This document shows positions 21,650 through 36,735 of a stretch of 64,000 bases of DNA, one piece after another. The translations under genes were made by a program, and so were the position numbers. This DNA comes from Scleroderma bovista. Lineage: Eukaryota; Basidiomycota; Agaricomycetes; Boletales; Sclerodermataceae. The notes beneath the pieces were generated by a model, which was not told the origin of the DNA, searched no databases, and saw only the letters and a list, made by a program, of their open reading frames with translations. Each line of letters starts with the position of its first letter. The stretch's first letter is position 1. The stretch covers positions 57,975 to 121,974 of the forward strand of contig JAYMGJ010000044.1 of NCBI GenBank assembly GCA_037178675.1. Reading direction: 5' to 3'.

Positions 21650-21985
21650 ATGTCCAGTGCACATCCATCACTCCAAAGCGCCGAAATGTGTCCATGCCAC
21701 ATACACCTACCCTAGGTGCTGTCCCGAAGTCAACCCACGGGCAGCAACGGACCCTGAATGGGTGGATCTCCTGAAACAGGTTCGGAATGGCAGTTACAAG
21801 GAAGTGCACTTATCCATGCTCCAAGGGCTCGTGCTCACAGAGGGCGGTTGTGCTGCTACCGACTTGCCTTGTGCGCAATGGAAGGGTGCAGTGTTGGTTA
21901 CTCCCCGTCAGGAAAAAGGCTCAGGCAGGTGTCATAGCTGCCTGCTAAATTGGCACTGCGGAGGAGTTCACTGAAGGGCATCTGA
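21650..21985 (+). pseudogene. Fragment of a Helitron/Pif1-type helicase
   Basis: The frame 21657-21974 contains ATDPEWVDLLKQVRNGSYKE, a spacer, MLQGLVLTEGG, TDLPCAQWKGAVLVTPR and finally a frame-shifted remnant of the NEAALR.HC region. This order (D..W..LL...R.G, L..LVLT, DF...PWN.A.LVTPR) is that of the C-terminal helicase part of fungal Helitron and Pif1-like proteins. Only about 100 codons remain, with no Walker motifs, so it is a relic. Helitrons capture host gene pieces, which may be relevant to the neighbouring ubiquitin/UTP20 chimera. Confidence 0.5.
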
Positions 21986-22263
21986 ACGAGGTGTGTCGTT
22001 CTGGAACTCACGACCCGCACAGATGGACTGTATGTATTCACATCTTTTTTCAGATCTGGCCACACCTTGCGCTTGTGCGTCTCACCCGGTCGTGGACGCT
22101 CCTCTACTCTCTTGGCCTTCATGGCATCTCACTGAATATGTTGTACACGCGGTGCGCGCCGTGCATACCGAATGCATCGGAGCCGAGCCCGCCTAAAGGT
22201 GCATTGTAGTAGTCAGCCTGATGAGTCACGACACGAATGGCCAACGTCCATTACCATCTAGCC
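21986..22263. other. No feature recognised
   Basis: Short overlapping ORFs only. Probably the decayed continuation of the helicase-bearing element. Confidence 0.4.
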
Positions 22264-22560
22264 AGTGAAAGATGATGATGACCGCGATTACCACCGCGCC
22301 TCATCTGTGCAGCCAGCGCGACGACAGCGACAGCGGCCACTACCATCAGCACTGTGCAGCTAGCACTACGATGGCGACTGTCACCAGCCAGCACAACGAT
22401 GACGACAACTGCACCATTCTGCCAATTCGTTGACGTTGACGATGGCCAACATCATCACTGCAACCAGTGGCACATCAACTATGATGACAATTACCACGAT
22501 CCCCCACCTTGGCTCCCTCGTGCAGCTAAAACGTTGATGACGGCCACCACCATACTCCTC
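22264..22560. repeat. Low-complexity, imperfect short tandem repeats
   Basis: The sequence is built from degenerate repeats of words such as gatgacgac, cagcac, accatca and gcagctagcactacgatgg, rich in CA/GAT trinucleotides. The plus frame at 22354 simply translates this. No protein is supported. Confidence 0.5.
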
Positions 22561-23289
22561 TGACTGCCTCCACTACCGCCCCCACTTCCTCAGTGCGGCC
22601 TTCCGTCCCTGCGCTTCCGTTGCATGGCCCCCAGGCAGTCTGGGAGGGTGCATACTCGACGCGTGCACCCACAATGACGACAACGATCCATTCCCATCTT
22701 GTTTGAGCTGTCTGAATACGTATCTGGGGATCCATTAGCGATGTGGAAGTCGATGGAAAGTGGAGATCACGAAGAACATGACAACAAAAACAGAGACGTT
22801 CGTGTATCTTAGCTGGGAAAAGTATACAGTCAGCAGGTGAATGTTGTGTCTGAGTGTACAAAACATCAATGTGCAGATCTTTATCTAGCCATCCTTCCTC
22901 CGGGACAGGAATATTTCCCAGTACAAAGTCACCATTGTATTGGCTCGACGCCCTAAGTATGTACGATATGCATAAGCTTGCTACAAGCCTGTTTTGTAGG
23001 GTCATCGCAAAACCCTATCTTGTGTGACGCAAATGATGAATTATCTGGGGAAATGTGTATTCCACGTCCAGAGTATATCGAAGGTACTTGGTCTTGCCTA
23101 TGCATGGTTTATGGCAATGGACCACTTCAATTGAAGCCTAGTATTAGCGACAGTTTCAGTCTTGCTACGAATTAAAACATGAAACACACAGTTTGATAGC
23201 ATCATGGAATGACAAGCTGACACAAAAGTGTCGTCACTCACGGTAGTTGTTTAGCTCCCGCTTTTCACCTTTGCGTTGATCTTCCAACT
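22561..23289. other. No gene recognised
   Basis: A minus-strand ORF (22526-23005) overlaps the repeat and has no family signature. The remaining frames are short. Confidence 0.4.
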
Positions 23290-23990
23290 AGAGGGCCCTC
23301 AGCAAAACACCAACAAGTGATGGAGTAAAGCACCCACCACACCCACCCAAGAATGATCACAACCATGTTGTATACGATGGAACGCAACGTCCGTTGGCTC
23401 ATTCGGCTTCTGGGAATCTGCACGCGCTTGCGCAAGGTGACAAGGCCACCGGATAAGTACGGCGGAAAATGTCAAGAGATTCTTACATCCCTTGTGTTGT
23501 ACAGGTATGTGGCGAGGGACGACACAGCGTCCACAATGATCCGAGGAGATGATCAATTAGTGCACAAACGCATACAAGACAGACATGGGGCGAAGGGAAA
23601 ATAATGGACCCAAGGGTCACTTATAATAATGGCCCCTGCGGCGGTCATTGCGACCACCCAGCTTCCTACAATGAAGCTTAACTTGCGTCGAGCTGCCCGG
23701 TGGAGCTTAGCTTCATGACCTGTCAGAGTGGTGAAGTCACTTGACCAGAAAAACGGAGTTGATGATGATGGGCGGGTATCAGGAGGTAGGAAGCACCGAT
23801 CCCTCCTGTGTGTATGAAATGCGAGACGTTCTTCTGTATTGATTGTCGGTGCTCCGTAGTCCGCCCCAGTTAGACAAGCGGATTCCGGATAACGCCGCGT
23901 TGATAAGAGTTCCAACGAGCCGGACGTTGGTCCCAGTCCGTATCTTTCCCGACAATCACATCGTTTCCCGTTGAGCTGGAGGTTCACGAC
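23290..23990 (-). CDS. Possible small membrane protein or remnant (minus strand)
   Basis: Frames on the minus strand contain membrane-like stretches: LSFIVGSWVVAMTAAGAII near 23630-23690 and SIVYNMVVIILGWVWWVLYS near 23320-23380. A plausible donor (gtgaccctt) lies between them. I could not build a single open spliced reading frame and recognise no family. It may be a real short gene with unresolved exons or a decayed one. Confidence 0.25.
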
Positions 23991-24441
23991 ATTACGATAT
24001 TATGGGTAATTAAACGAGCGAATGACGTTGGTCACAATGCACGCAGATCCCTGTCAAAGTCAATATTGAAGATTTCGATACCGGTGTCAATGTCTTCGAG
24101 TGTACTTCAAATCGGTGTGCGCTAGATCTTGAGTATGCCTGGCACAGACCAGCGAGGTGTCGTGTCGATGCGGCTGCAAGTATCTGGGGAGCCTAAGTGT
24201 GGTCTCAAGAAGAGCCCTATCACGATCACCTTCGGCATTCCCAATCAATGCCGCGATTGCTGTCAGCCTGGCTGAGTAGAACCAACATCTCCCCGTAGAT
24301 TAACAAGAAAGAGCTTGGAGGCAAAAGTACTCTGATTAAAAGATAATGTGTAGGGCGAAAACGGCTATGAGTGGGAGAGCGGGGATATATACGCGCATTT
24401 TGGGTTGTGTTCGTCCACTGGCTTATATATGGCAAGGTATA

Positions 24442-24826
24442 TCACAGTGGAATCCCTGCTGGTGGGGGCTTGCGTAAGGGGTTGTCTTGTCGAGCGTGGT
24501 CGAGGAGTTCATCTAATCCCCGGTCTTTCAACGCTTTCTGCGAAGACGTCGCATAAATTTACAAGTCAGAGAAGACCTCTCATCACTCGGGAATGACGGA
24601 GCAGTGGGATACGCACCTGCACACACCCCCTGTATTGTCGCCACGCAGCTCCGCAGTTCCGCTCAAACTCCTCTGCCTTCTGTTTCGTGTACTCATTCCG
24701 CTGACTTTCCGAAAGAATTTTGGAGTGTGAAACGGCAGGCTCGAGATATCCCTCGAACCAACTGTTAAAACATGAATCATACGCATACTTGAGGGGTGTG
24801 CATTCAGGAGAAATGGATTGTGCCAT
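24442..24826 (-). CDS. mdm35: Mdm35/TRIAP1-like twin CX9C protein of the mitochondrial intermembrane space (101 aa)
   Basis: Exons 24826-24617 and 24537-24442 join in phase 0 to 306 nt. The protein begins MAQSISPECTPLKYAYDSC and contains two CX9C pairs, C-TPLKYAYDS-C and C-GAAWRQYRG-C. It ends KALKDRGLDELLDHARQ... GIPL. This pattern and the ECT.LK..YDSCFN.W signature identify the Mdm35/TRIAP1 family. These proteins bind Ups/PRELI proteins in the intermembrane space to carry phosphatidic acid and phosphatidylserine, and are imported by the Mia40 disulfide relay. The ATG at 24826 is chosen because family members start just before the first CX9C; an in-frame ATG at 24880 lies in likely 5' UTR. 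It is divergent from the ISWI gene. Confidence 0.9.
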
Positions 24827-25220
24827 GGCAAGTGGAGAGTGATGCAGACTTTGAGGTAGAAGCTGCTTTGCACAAGTCACGAGGATGGTGTACTTGTCCT
24901 CGAAGGGTCGGTTGCACGTTTGGAGTCACCTTCAGAGTGCACTTACGATTCCGCAGTCGGTGCAATGCAAAGACACTGCAAGGTTGTGTAGAATCTAGAT
25001 GCAATGAAAATCGTGATGCCCTTGCCTGCATTCAAAAATATGACGGACCTTTGGCGAGGAACGAGGACAAGTAGATCCAATGTCCTCGTGACAAGAATCG
25101 GAGCTGTGGCACGCGTCTGTCACAGTCACGTCACACGGACTCGTTCCTCTCTCACAGCGAGTCTCGAGCCAGCTGTGTCTGTTCTCGTTCTCCTTTTCTT
25201 CAAAGTCCACAATTTTTGTT
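24827..25220. promoter_or_regulatory. Shared divergent promoter region (mdm35 / ISWI)
   Basis: The 394 bp between the two start codons must hold both 5' UTRs and promoters. A CT-rich stretch with a tttttgtt run lies just before the ISWI ATG (25195-25220). No TATA box stands out. Confidence 0.4.
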
Positions 25221-29852
<4,632 letters not shown>

Positions 29853-30420
29853 AGTTGGGAGTGAGGTGTCGACTTGTGGCGACTTGGAGGGTGATGATGA
29901 TGGCCTATCTCTACGCTGTGAATGTATGTTTTTGACAATTAGATGGACTATACGTTATAGCAGTTATTTTTCGGAGTTTCTGGCTGAGACCAGCCTTCTA
30001 TCATCGTGCGCTTTCTCATTATTTACCCATGATGGACTGTCCATTCCCGGATCTAGTTGGCGGGTAAAAACGCACCGCTGAACCGTTGATATCATCACCA
30101 AGTACACAAAAACATTCCAGCATCAAAAGAATTTTTGTGGGGCCCTGTTTTATCCAGTGCTGGTAATCCAAGTTTGGATGCATGACGGAGGGTCTCAAAA
30201 TGCGAGTCGCACCTACTACACTCACGGGCTCTCTGACCTTGCTGTTCTGTTGGGCCGAGGGTCCAAATATGTTAAAATGAATACTTAAGAGATTGGTCGA
30301 CGACTACATTTCAACACTATACGAAAGCGCTCATTCGAGCATGGTGAACTCCGGATTCCAGATACAATTAATTGCACCACGGCCGAAGCTCGAAATTGAT
30401 ACACTTGAAGTGAACATTGA
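29853..30420. other. Convergent 3' flanks, no gene
   Basis: The ISWI gene and the minus-strand membrane gene converge here. Only short ORFs occur, and no RNA or repeat is recognised. Confidence 0.5.
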
Positions 30421-31823
30421 TTACAGGGCTTTCTTGCTGTCTCTCGACGGAATAGTCCCGCTTCCTCGTGAACTCCGCAGGGAGCCGAAATAGTGTTGAC
30501 GTTTCTCCAGATCTAGGACAAATGATTAATATACATGTAAAATTAGAGCCCTTGGGGCCAAGCATAAAATGGGAGACGAGGACTAAACATCGTATCTTAC
30601 CATGTGCCCACATCGCAGCACCTATTCTGTTCGAAATCGTAAATATAAGCCCAATGATGGGCAAGCCTTCAAGAAGCGCTGCCGCGAATCCAAATACTGT
30701 CAGTGGCAATGATGAATGCATGGTCAGTCGGAGAAGAAAATACCCCGCACGTCTATAACCCCATTTTCGTTCCTCGGTAAATATAGCAATCTGATGAGGA
30801 GTCATCTTTTTCGCTTTGAAGTACTGTAGGGAAGTGGGTGGGTGGAACGAACAATATCGTTGAGCAAGCAATGTAATACACATACTGGTTGATGCAGATA
30901 GTGGGCGGTGTCCATGGCCTTCAGTGCAGCAACTGCGACGTTGCCCACAAAGGGGTACAGAGACAACGGGATGATGATCACTAGAAAAACAAAACCCGAC
31001 CCCACTGCCTTCAGCAACCTGGGACAAGGCCACGTCGGACCCACATATACAAACCCCACCCACCTTTCTTCACGATCACACTCACGAAGAACAGTCCGAA
31101 CTTATTCATGACGCGAAAACTAAAGTCCTCTTTGACAACAGGAGGGACATCCCACTCTTCGACGTACGGCTGCCAGAATTCGGGGCCTTTTCCTCGAGAA
31201 GCGACCGTCTGGTCCCAGGCGCGTTGTCTGGCGACGCGGATGTTGCGCGACAGGAAGAACGTGAGCATCGCAGTAATCTGCGCTCCAATAACGAGAACAG
31301 TCACATCTGAGCTCAAAAGAGAACAGCTTTGTTAGAGGATCCGAACGGCCAACAGGGGGCAAGCATACATGTGGAGATAGTGAAGGGAAGCCTAATCCCC
31401 AGGAATGTCTCCTCCGACAGGTCATTGGCAGTCTTGGAGAGGCGGATAAGGTACTTGACGGAGAATATGGAAGAAGGATTATTCAACAACGCGCGCACAA
31501 TGCGCTTTTGGACCCTGTAGGTTAGACAAGCCTATTGATGTATGTATGAAGGGTATAAGTTAATTGATTGTTAACCTCCGCCCTTTGCGAGCCTAGAACC
31601 GTTTGAGACGCACCCATACAGATCCCACAATAGCACCACGTTGTACGCCATGTCTGCACTTGTCCCATGCAGGCTTGGACAACGACTTGTCTGTGAAGAG
31701 CCTGTAGACGCCTACCACGACATAAGAGGGCGGAAAGTTGAGGCGGAGTGTCGCGCGTTGCAGGTGTTCTGGGACGTCAGTATCTGGAGGCGGTGGAACA
31801 GGCTGCAGTGACGACCGAGACAT
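30421..31823 (-). CDS. Conserved fungal multipass membrane protein, function unknown
   Basis: Starts MSRSSLQPVPPPPDTDVPEH. Successive exons then encode LRLNFPPSYVVVGVYRLFTD, KYLIRLSKTANDLSEET, a membrane segment (VTVLVIGAQITAMLTFFLSR), AWDQTVASRGKGPEFWQPYV, LSLYPFVGNVAVAALKAM, YFKAKKMTPHQIAIFTEERK, FGFAAALLEGLPIIGLIFTI, SNRIGAAMWAH and the last exon DLEKRQHYFGSLRSSRG, ending at a TAA at 30421-30423. The FGFAAALLEG.P..G..F..SNR..AAMWAHDLEKRQ end is characteristic of a widespread fungal family with EI24/Lds1-like topology. Membership of the outer-spore-wall Lds1/Rrt8 group is a guess. At least six introns of about 50-80 bp are needed. No disabling change was seen. Confidence 0.7.
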
Positions 31824-32002
31824 GAAGTTGGAGCGCAGGCTTAGCGCTTAGGATTGAATCTGGATCAGACCAAGTGTGGAGGTGTACAGCCAACAATTCG
31901 ATAGGTACGCAGCGGTGAACGAGTGACACAGATGTCGTTTCTCCCTTTGCCTTCTCCTCCTCATTGTAAACCAAACCATCCCCTCAACGAATAACACCAG
32001 CG

Positions 32003-34554
32003 ATGCCAAAGAAAAATCGCAAGACTACAGATAGCCAATCCAGCAGGGTATGCGGATCCCACTGCCACACCACACGAGGGGGGACTCTGATGTCGTTTCA
32101 GTATTCTCCTTACCCGACTCCCTCTGCCTCTGGGGGGCCGAGTGTCTTGATCAGGTCTCAGCACAGACGCCAGCCGGAGGCTGAGGGACCACCACGTCCT
32201 CATGAGTCATTTGTCTCTAACTCCACTTCAGTGGGGCACGAAGGGCCATCTGCTGTGTTCAAAGAGGTATGATGTTGTCTACGCATCCGCGAGCTGGATC
32301 TGAAGTGTCTACATACGGCGAACCACATAGCCCATGGCGATTGACCTTGAAAACGTCAGGGCCGTCGTACTCAAACCTTCCACTTTCACCGGTCCCGGAG
32401 AAACCACGGGGGAAGGACATGCTGCTGTTACTCACGAGGTCCGTGCACATGCAGTCATGCATTGCTGACGCTTATCGATCCCACCAGGTGTCAGGCGATA
32501 TCCAACCTGTTCCGACAGTACTCAGCCACACACAGGATGCACATATGGACCCCATTCCTGACCCAGCGGAGATTGCTGTTAATGCGCCCTGTCTCGTAGA
32601 CACTGGATATCGCCAAACCCTTAGCACTTTCAGTACAGTCATCAATGGCATTACGAGTGTTTGTCATCCCAATGGCAGACAGTCGAGCTTGACTGATAAT
32701 CACGCATAGATCCATCCAGACGCTCAGATCGCCTTGAGTGCATTGAATAGGGCCTCCAAGGTATGCATTGATCACGCCCGATGTCTTCGATTAACGGGAA
32801 TCTGGACAGCTGCTGCTATCCCATGCGAGTATCGACGCATCTATCGGGGGGCTCGTTACTACAATCGAACGAACTTACGAGCTCATCCTGGAAAACAGGT
32901 CTTCATCGAAGATCAATGCCACGAAAGACGTCCTAGTGGAATCGCCCAAGTCATACAGGAATGCGCGCAGTTCATCACAAAGTACTCGGAAACGCAAACT
33001 TTCTGTACGCCACCTATTCCTGTAGTCTTCATGAAACTCATCTTTTTCATAGGGTCGTGGCTCGGGAAGAGTGTTCCCTCGGAGACAACGACCAAGGTCG
33101 TCAACTATACCTTGAAGTTAGAGAAGCTGATGCAAGAGCTTCGAGATCGACCAATTCCAGACATCCAATATGGCATCAAACAGATCTACGCAGATCTTAG
33201 CTCGAACTGCTTGACCTGTGCGGACAGAGTCGGACTCAACGAGGCGAAGAAATGCCTCGATGGCACGAGAATCGAGATCTTGAATGAAATTATTGACTGG
33301 ATCAACAACACAGACGCCGCTATACCGCGCATCTTCTGGCTCTACGGACAAGCTGGAAAGGGGAAATCGGCCATAGCGCATACAGTTGCTCGGCAGGCCC
33401 AGAATCTTAATCTTGGCGTGCTTCTGTTTCAGTCGCGTTAGACAGCACGAACAGCTCCATACGAAGCTCTTCCCGACCATCGCGCATGACTTGGCTCATC
33501 GCGACCTCCGTTTGCGACCGCTTTTGGTTGAAGTGACGACCAACAACTATTCATTGAGGGATTCGACAGACATCGCTGCACAGTGGAACAAACTCATTCT
33601 CGAACCCCTTTCCCAATTGAAGAGTTCCCCTACTGGAAATGTCGTGGTGGTCATTGATGCTTTGGATGAGAGTGGTACAGAGGGAACCAGGGCGACTGTC
33701 CTTGACGTCCTTGCTGTATACGGTGCAGAACTTCCGGCCAACTTCCGGATTCTCCTGACTTCTCGGCCACTGGTGGACATTGGGGATACATTAAACGCTA
33801 GTTCACACGTCTATGCCAGGTCGCTCGATGCCATTGATGCGGAGTTGACTATGCGCGACATTCACCTCTATGTTTCTACCCGTCTGAAGACTCTCCGTGG
33901 CACTTTCACCGATGAAAATTTCCAACAGCTCGCCGCGAAATCTGGTGGGGTATTCGAATGGGCACGTCTGGCATGTGACTTCATGTCCCCCAGAAGTGGA
34001 GTAGTCCCGAAGGACCGTTTCTATCAAATCATGTCTCATGCTCCTGGCGATGGAAGGACCCTTCTCGATGAAATGTATACCACGTTTTTGACGGATCTTT
34101 TCAGAAGGTCCGACCAGCGCCAGGAATTTCGTTCCGTCATGCGGCAGATCCTGTGGTTGAAGGAACCGCTCTCTATCAATGCATTGGACTTTATGCGTGA
34201 CAGGTTTCCCCGGGAGGATGACCGCTTTCCTGTAGGGTATATCCTCAACTTCATGGCACCACTGCTTTCTGGTGCCAATGAGCGATCTACTCCTGTCCGC
34301 CCCCTACATGCTTCGTTCTATGACTTTTTGCTCGATGAAAAGCGAAGTGGAGAGTTCTTTATTCAGCCGGATGGTGCACATCGTAATCTTGCTATTGCCT
34401 CGCTTTCTGTCATGCAAGCTGGCCTTCATTTCAACATCTGTAAACTGGAAACATCATACATATCCAACTTGGAGGTGGCAGACTTGGAAAAGAGGGTCGA
34501 AGAAAACATTCCACCACATCTGTTGTATTCGTGTCGATTCTGGGCAACCCACCT
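32003..34554 (+). pseudogene. NACHT (STAND NTPase) half of an interrupted NACHT-WD40 gene
   Basis: Exons encode MPKKNRKTTDSQSSR... at the start, a helical region (IAQVIQECAQFITKYSETQT, an intron, then FWSWLGKSVPSETTTKVVNY) and the NACHT domain. Within NACHT, IFWLYGQAGKGKSAIAHT is the Walker A motif and VVVVIDALDESG the Walker B motif, followed by ILLTSRPL. A winged-helix-like part follows, with RPLHASFYDFL and SCRFWATH. Such proteins are fungal NLR-like signal-transducing NTPases linked to non-self recognition. At 33411-33420 the frame changes: family members read LGACFCFSR, but here two bases are missing after Walker A. The gene is then cut at 34554 by element 2. Continuation is at 40891. 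Start and early introns (32270-32960) are uncertain. Confidence 0.8.
34550..34554. repeat. Target-site duplication (cacct) left of element 2
   Basis: cacct precedes the TG of the LTR and recurs at 40891-40895. Removing the element restores the reading ATHLQGAAF. Confidence 0.92.
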
Positions 34555-34925
34555 TGTTACGGTCCAACTTTTTATCTTATCTAATCTGCGATTAGATAGC
34601 GTTTATCTTATCTTAGTGTACAGCCTCTATCTTATCTACCTAGTCTAGACCTGTACCTCGTGCTGTACACGCTGCCACCCTTGACATCATTACGCATAGC
34701 CTTAGCTCCACAGTGATGTCATTACATAGCCTTTTACCTGCACGTAGCCTCATGGATAGCCTCGCGTAGCCCTCGTGTATAGTAGTATATATACCATGCA
34801 ATCCAGCACCCAGAGGCTCCCCATTCGAGCTCATCTTGGGTTATTGCTCTAGATCCTCGCGTCCTATTTCCTCTCAGAGTCTCGCGTGTAGTTGGGTCTT
34901 AGGTGTTCTGCCTAGGGTCATCTCA
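34555..34925 (+). repeat. 5' LTR of element 2
   Basis: 371 bp, TGTTACGG...GTCATCTCA. It matches 40520-40890 except for one base. Confidence 0.95.
34786..34833 (+). promoter_or_regulatory. LTR TATA box and predicted transcript start / self-primer
   Basis: TATATATA (34786-34793) lies 30-37 nt upstream of ATTCGAGCTCA (34823-34833). That 11-mer is the exact reverse complement of the primer-binding site at 34928-34938. This is the arrangement expected if transcription starts at 34823 and the RNA 5' end folds back as primer, as established for Tf1. The same sequences recur in the 3' LTR. Confidence 0.65.
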
Positions 34926-34927
34926 CC

Positions 34928-34938
34928 TGAGCTCGAAT
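34928..34938 (+). other. Primer-binding site of element 2 (self-priming type)
   Basis: TGAGCTCGAAT begins two bases after the LTR end and pairs over 11 of 11 bases with LTR positions 34823-34833. No tRNA-type TGG start is present. Confidence 0.65.
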
Positions 34939-35454
34939 CTATACATCTTACTCGCTCTACTACGCGCTCTCCTAGCCTTATAAGGAAACTATACCCGGAC
35001 TCCAGGGTTAAGGAGCTTCACCTTCATACCTTCTGTTTCGTTCACGGCCAGCCTTTAGTGCCGTTCCCGTAGTGCTTCGGCATTGGGAAGTTTTAGCACC
35101 GCTACCTTTACGTACTGTACACCAGCCCAGGGTCGTGCCTGGTGTCTGAAGGTCGGCACCCGTTCAAGAGAGGTTCGCAGCCTCAAGGCGATTGAGACAT
35201 ACATACTCCGTAGTTCCTGCGTCCGTGCAGAGGTAGACCCTGTGATCTGCAGCCGCTAGCCGTTTGTTCTCTGCATAGCTGTGCCACTGCCCTGATCCGG
35301 CGAGCGCGACAGGCGAACAGAGTCTTACGCTTAGTTTAGCGGAACAACTGTGGGGATCTAGTCCCGAAAGTAACTTTACTCCTACGTCACCCCTTACGCT
35401 ACCACCATACCTTACCAGTTCCCTCGTCACCTCGTCGAAGCGCAACAGGAGCGC

Positions 35455-35730
35455 TTGACGATCATCTACGGTCCTCGTCCTGACACCCTTGTCAAAGTAC
35501 AAGAAAGGGAGTCAGCAATCGAAGAGGAGTTCCAGTTCACCAACGCCGTTGCCGCCTACAGTCGCCTTGTCAGCGACTTCGAAATCCAAGTCCTACTCGG
35601 CTTCCACCGTTCCCTTCCTGTCGCGCCCCTGCCAGACCTCCCGCTCGCTCGCCGCCGCACGTTCCGGTCTTCCCGTCTCCGACCAGTTAAACAAAGACCT
35701 ACCCCCTATTCCCGCCTCCACCCCTATTAG
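35455..35730 (+). CDS. Leader ORF in frame with gag, closed by one TAG
   Basis: An ATG-initiated 91-codon frame (MTIIYGPRPDTLVKVQERES...) ends at TAG 35728-35730, six bases before the gag ATG and in the same frame. An overlapping +1 frame from 35489 (SDQLNKDLPPIPASTPIR and Ser-rich sequence) looks equally protein-like and runs past the gag start. Which is translated, if either, cannot be decided by eye. It could be an upstream ORF, a stop-readthrough extension of Gag, or chance. Confidence 0.35.
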   Translation: MTIIYGPRPDTLVKVQERESAIEEEFQFTNAVAAYSRLVSDFEIQVLLGFHRSLPVAPLPDLPLARRRTFRSSRLRPVKQRPTPYSRLHPY

Positions 35731-35736
35731 GTCCTC

Positions 35737-36735
35737 ATGGCAGACCTTAACCAGCTCCTCGGACAGCTTGTCCAGGGGCAAATTGACCTCCAAGCACATA
35801 TCGCGGCCCTTGCGGCTGCACAGCCTCACCCTGCACCGCCGCCGCGCAAGAAGGTGGTCGCGGATCCCGGGAGTTACGATGGCTCCCCTCAGAAGTTCCA
35901 CGAGTGGTGGTCTAAGATCAAGATTTGGTTACAGATCGCGATGGAGGGGACAAACGACGCCCAGGTTACCGCCGCAGTTCTCTCCCGACTCACTGGCCCG
36001 AAAGCTGGTCGGTGGGCTCAGGTCCGTCTGGATAGCTGCATGGCAGCAGCCCAGGCCCAGGCCAACGCCCCGCCCGTCCCAGCTGGACAGCTCCCGCCCC
36101 CCCCGGCCTGGCCCGCCTGGGATGACTTCGCAGAGGAGATAGAGAGGTTCTTTCTCCCTGGAAACAACGCCGAGTGGGCACGTGCCCAACTTCTCCGCCT
36201 TAGGCAAGGCCCGAGGCAGAGAATTGACGACTTCTTAGCGCAATTCGAAGCGCTCAAGAACCAAGGGGGCTGTGGAGATGAATACGCCCGTGATCTGCTC
36301 GAACGCGCGCTCCAGAGGAAACTCTTGGAGCAAATCTACATACAAGGAATGCGACGAGACACCTACGAGCGACTCGCAAACTCTGCTCGTGCGATGGGAA
36401 GAGCCCAGGAACTCTTCCTCATCAACCTCCAAGGGCAAGGCTCTGCCCGGTATTACCAGAGCCAATCATATTCGTCTTCAACCGCATCGGGGAGTGGTGT
36501 CCCGATGGACATAGGTGCCGTTGAAGTGAACCAGCAAAGGGGTAAAGGGCCCCAATGCTACAATTGCCAATTATTTGGCCACATTGCACGTGAGTGCACA
36601 AAGCCGCGCCGCCCTCGTCGTGGGCAACCACAAGCACGGGCAACGCAAGCCCAGCCGGAGGATGACCGGCTAAATGCGGTAAGAGGAATGACATTTGCAG
36701 AAATGCAGGCATTCTTCAGGGATTTAAAAGACTAA
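35737..36735 (+). CDS. Gag of element 2 (332 aa)
   Basis: MADLNQLLGQLVQGQIDLQ is followed by a capsid region (YDGSPQKFHEWWSKIKIWLQ, FFLPGNNAEWARAQLLRL, RIDDFLAQFEALKNQ) and one CCHC knuckle, CYNCQLFGHIAREC, near residue 273. It ends DLKD at TAA 36733-36735. The last codons contain the slippery site used to enter pol. Gag packages the RNA and forms the particle. Confidence 0.9.
   Translation: MADLNQLLGQLVQGQIDLQAHIAALAAAQPHPAPPPRKKVVADPGSYDGSPQKFHEWWSKIKIWLQIAMEGTNDAQVTAAVLSRLTGPKAGRWAQVRLDSCMAAAQAQANAPPVPAGQLPPPPAWPAWDDFAEEIERFFLPGNNAEWARAQLLRLRQGPRQRIDDFLAQFEALKNQGGCGDEYARDLLERALQRKLLEQIYIQGMRRDTYERLANSARAMGRAQELFLINLQGQGSARYYQSQSYSSSTASGSGVPMDIGAVEVNQQRGKGPQCYNCQLFGHIARECTKPRRPRRGQPQARATQAQPEDDRLNAVRGMTFAEMQAFFRDLKD

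Noticed and set aside
22354..22563. Plus-strand ORF in the low-complexity region
   Set aside because: Translation of degenerate CA/GAT repeats, no protein signature.
34640..34834. Minus-strand ORF present twice (also 40605-40799)
   Set aside because: It lies within the LTRs of element 2 and is duplicated only because the LTRs are.
35489..36142. 217-codon ORF overlapping gag in another frame
   Set aside because: Downstream of 35737 it is a shadow of gag; only its first part (before 35737) might be real and is mentioned with the leader ORF.
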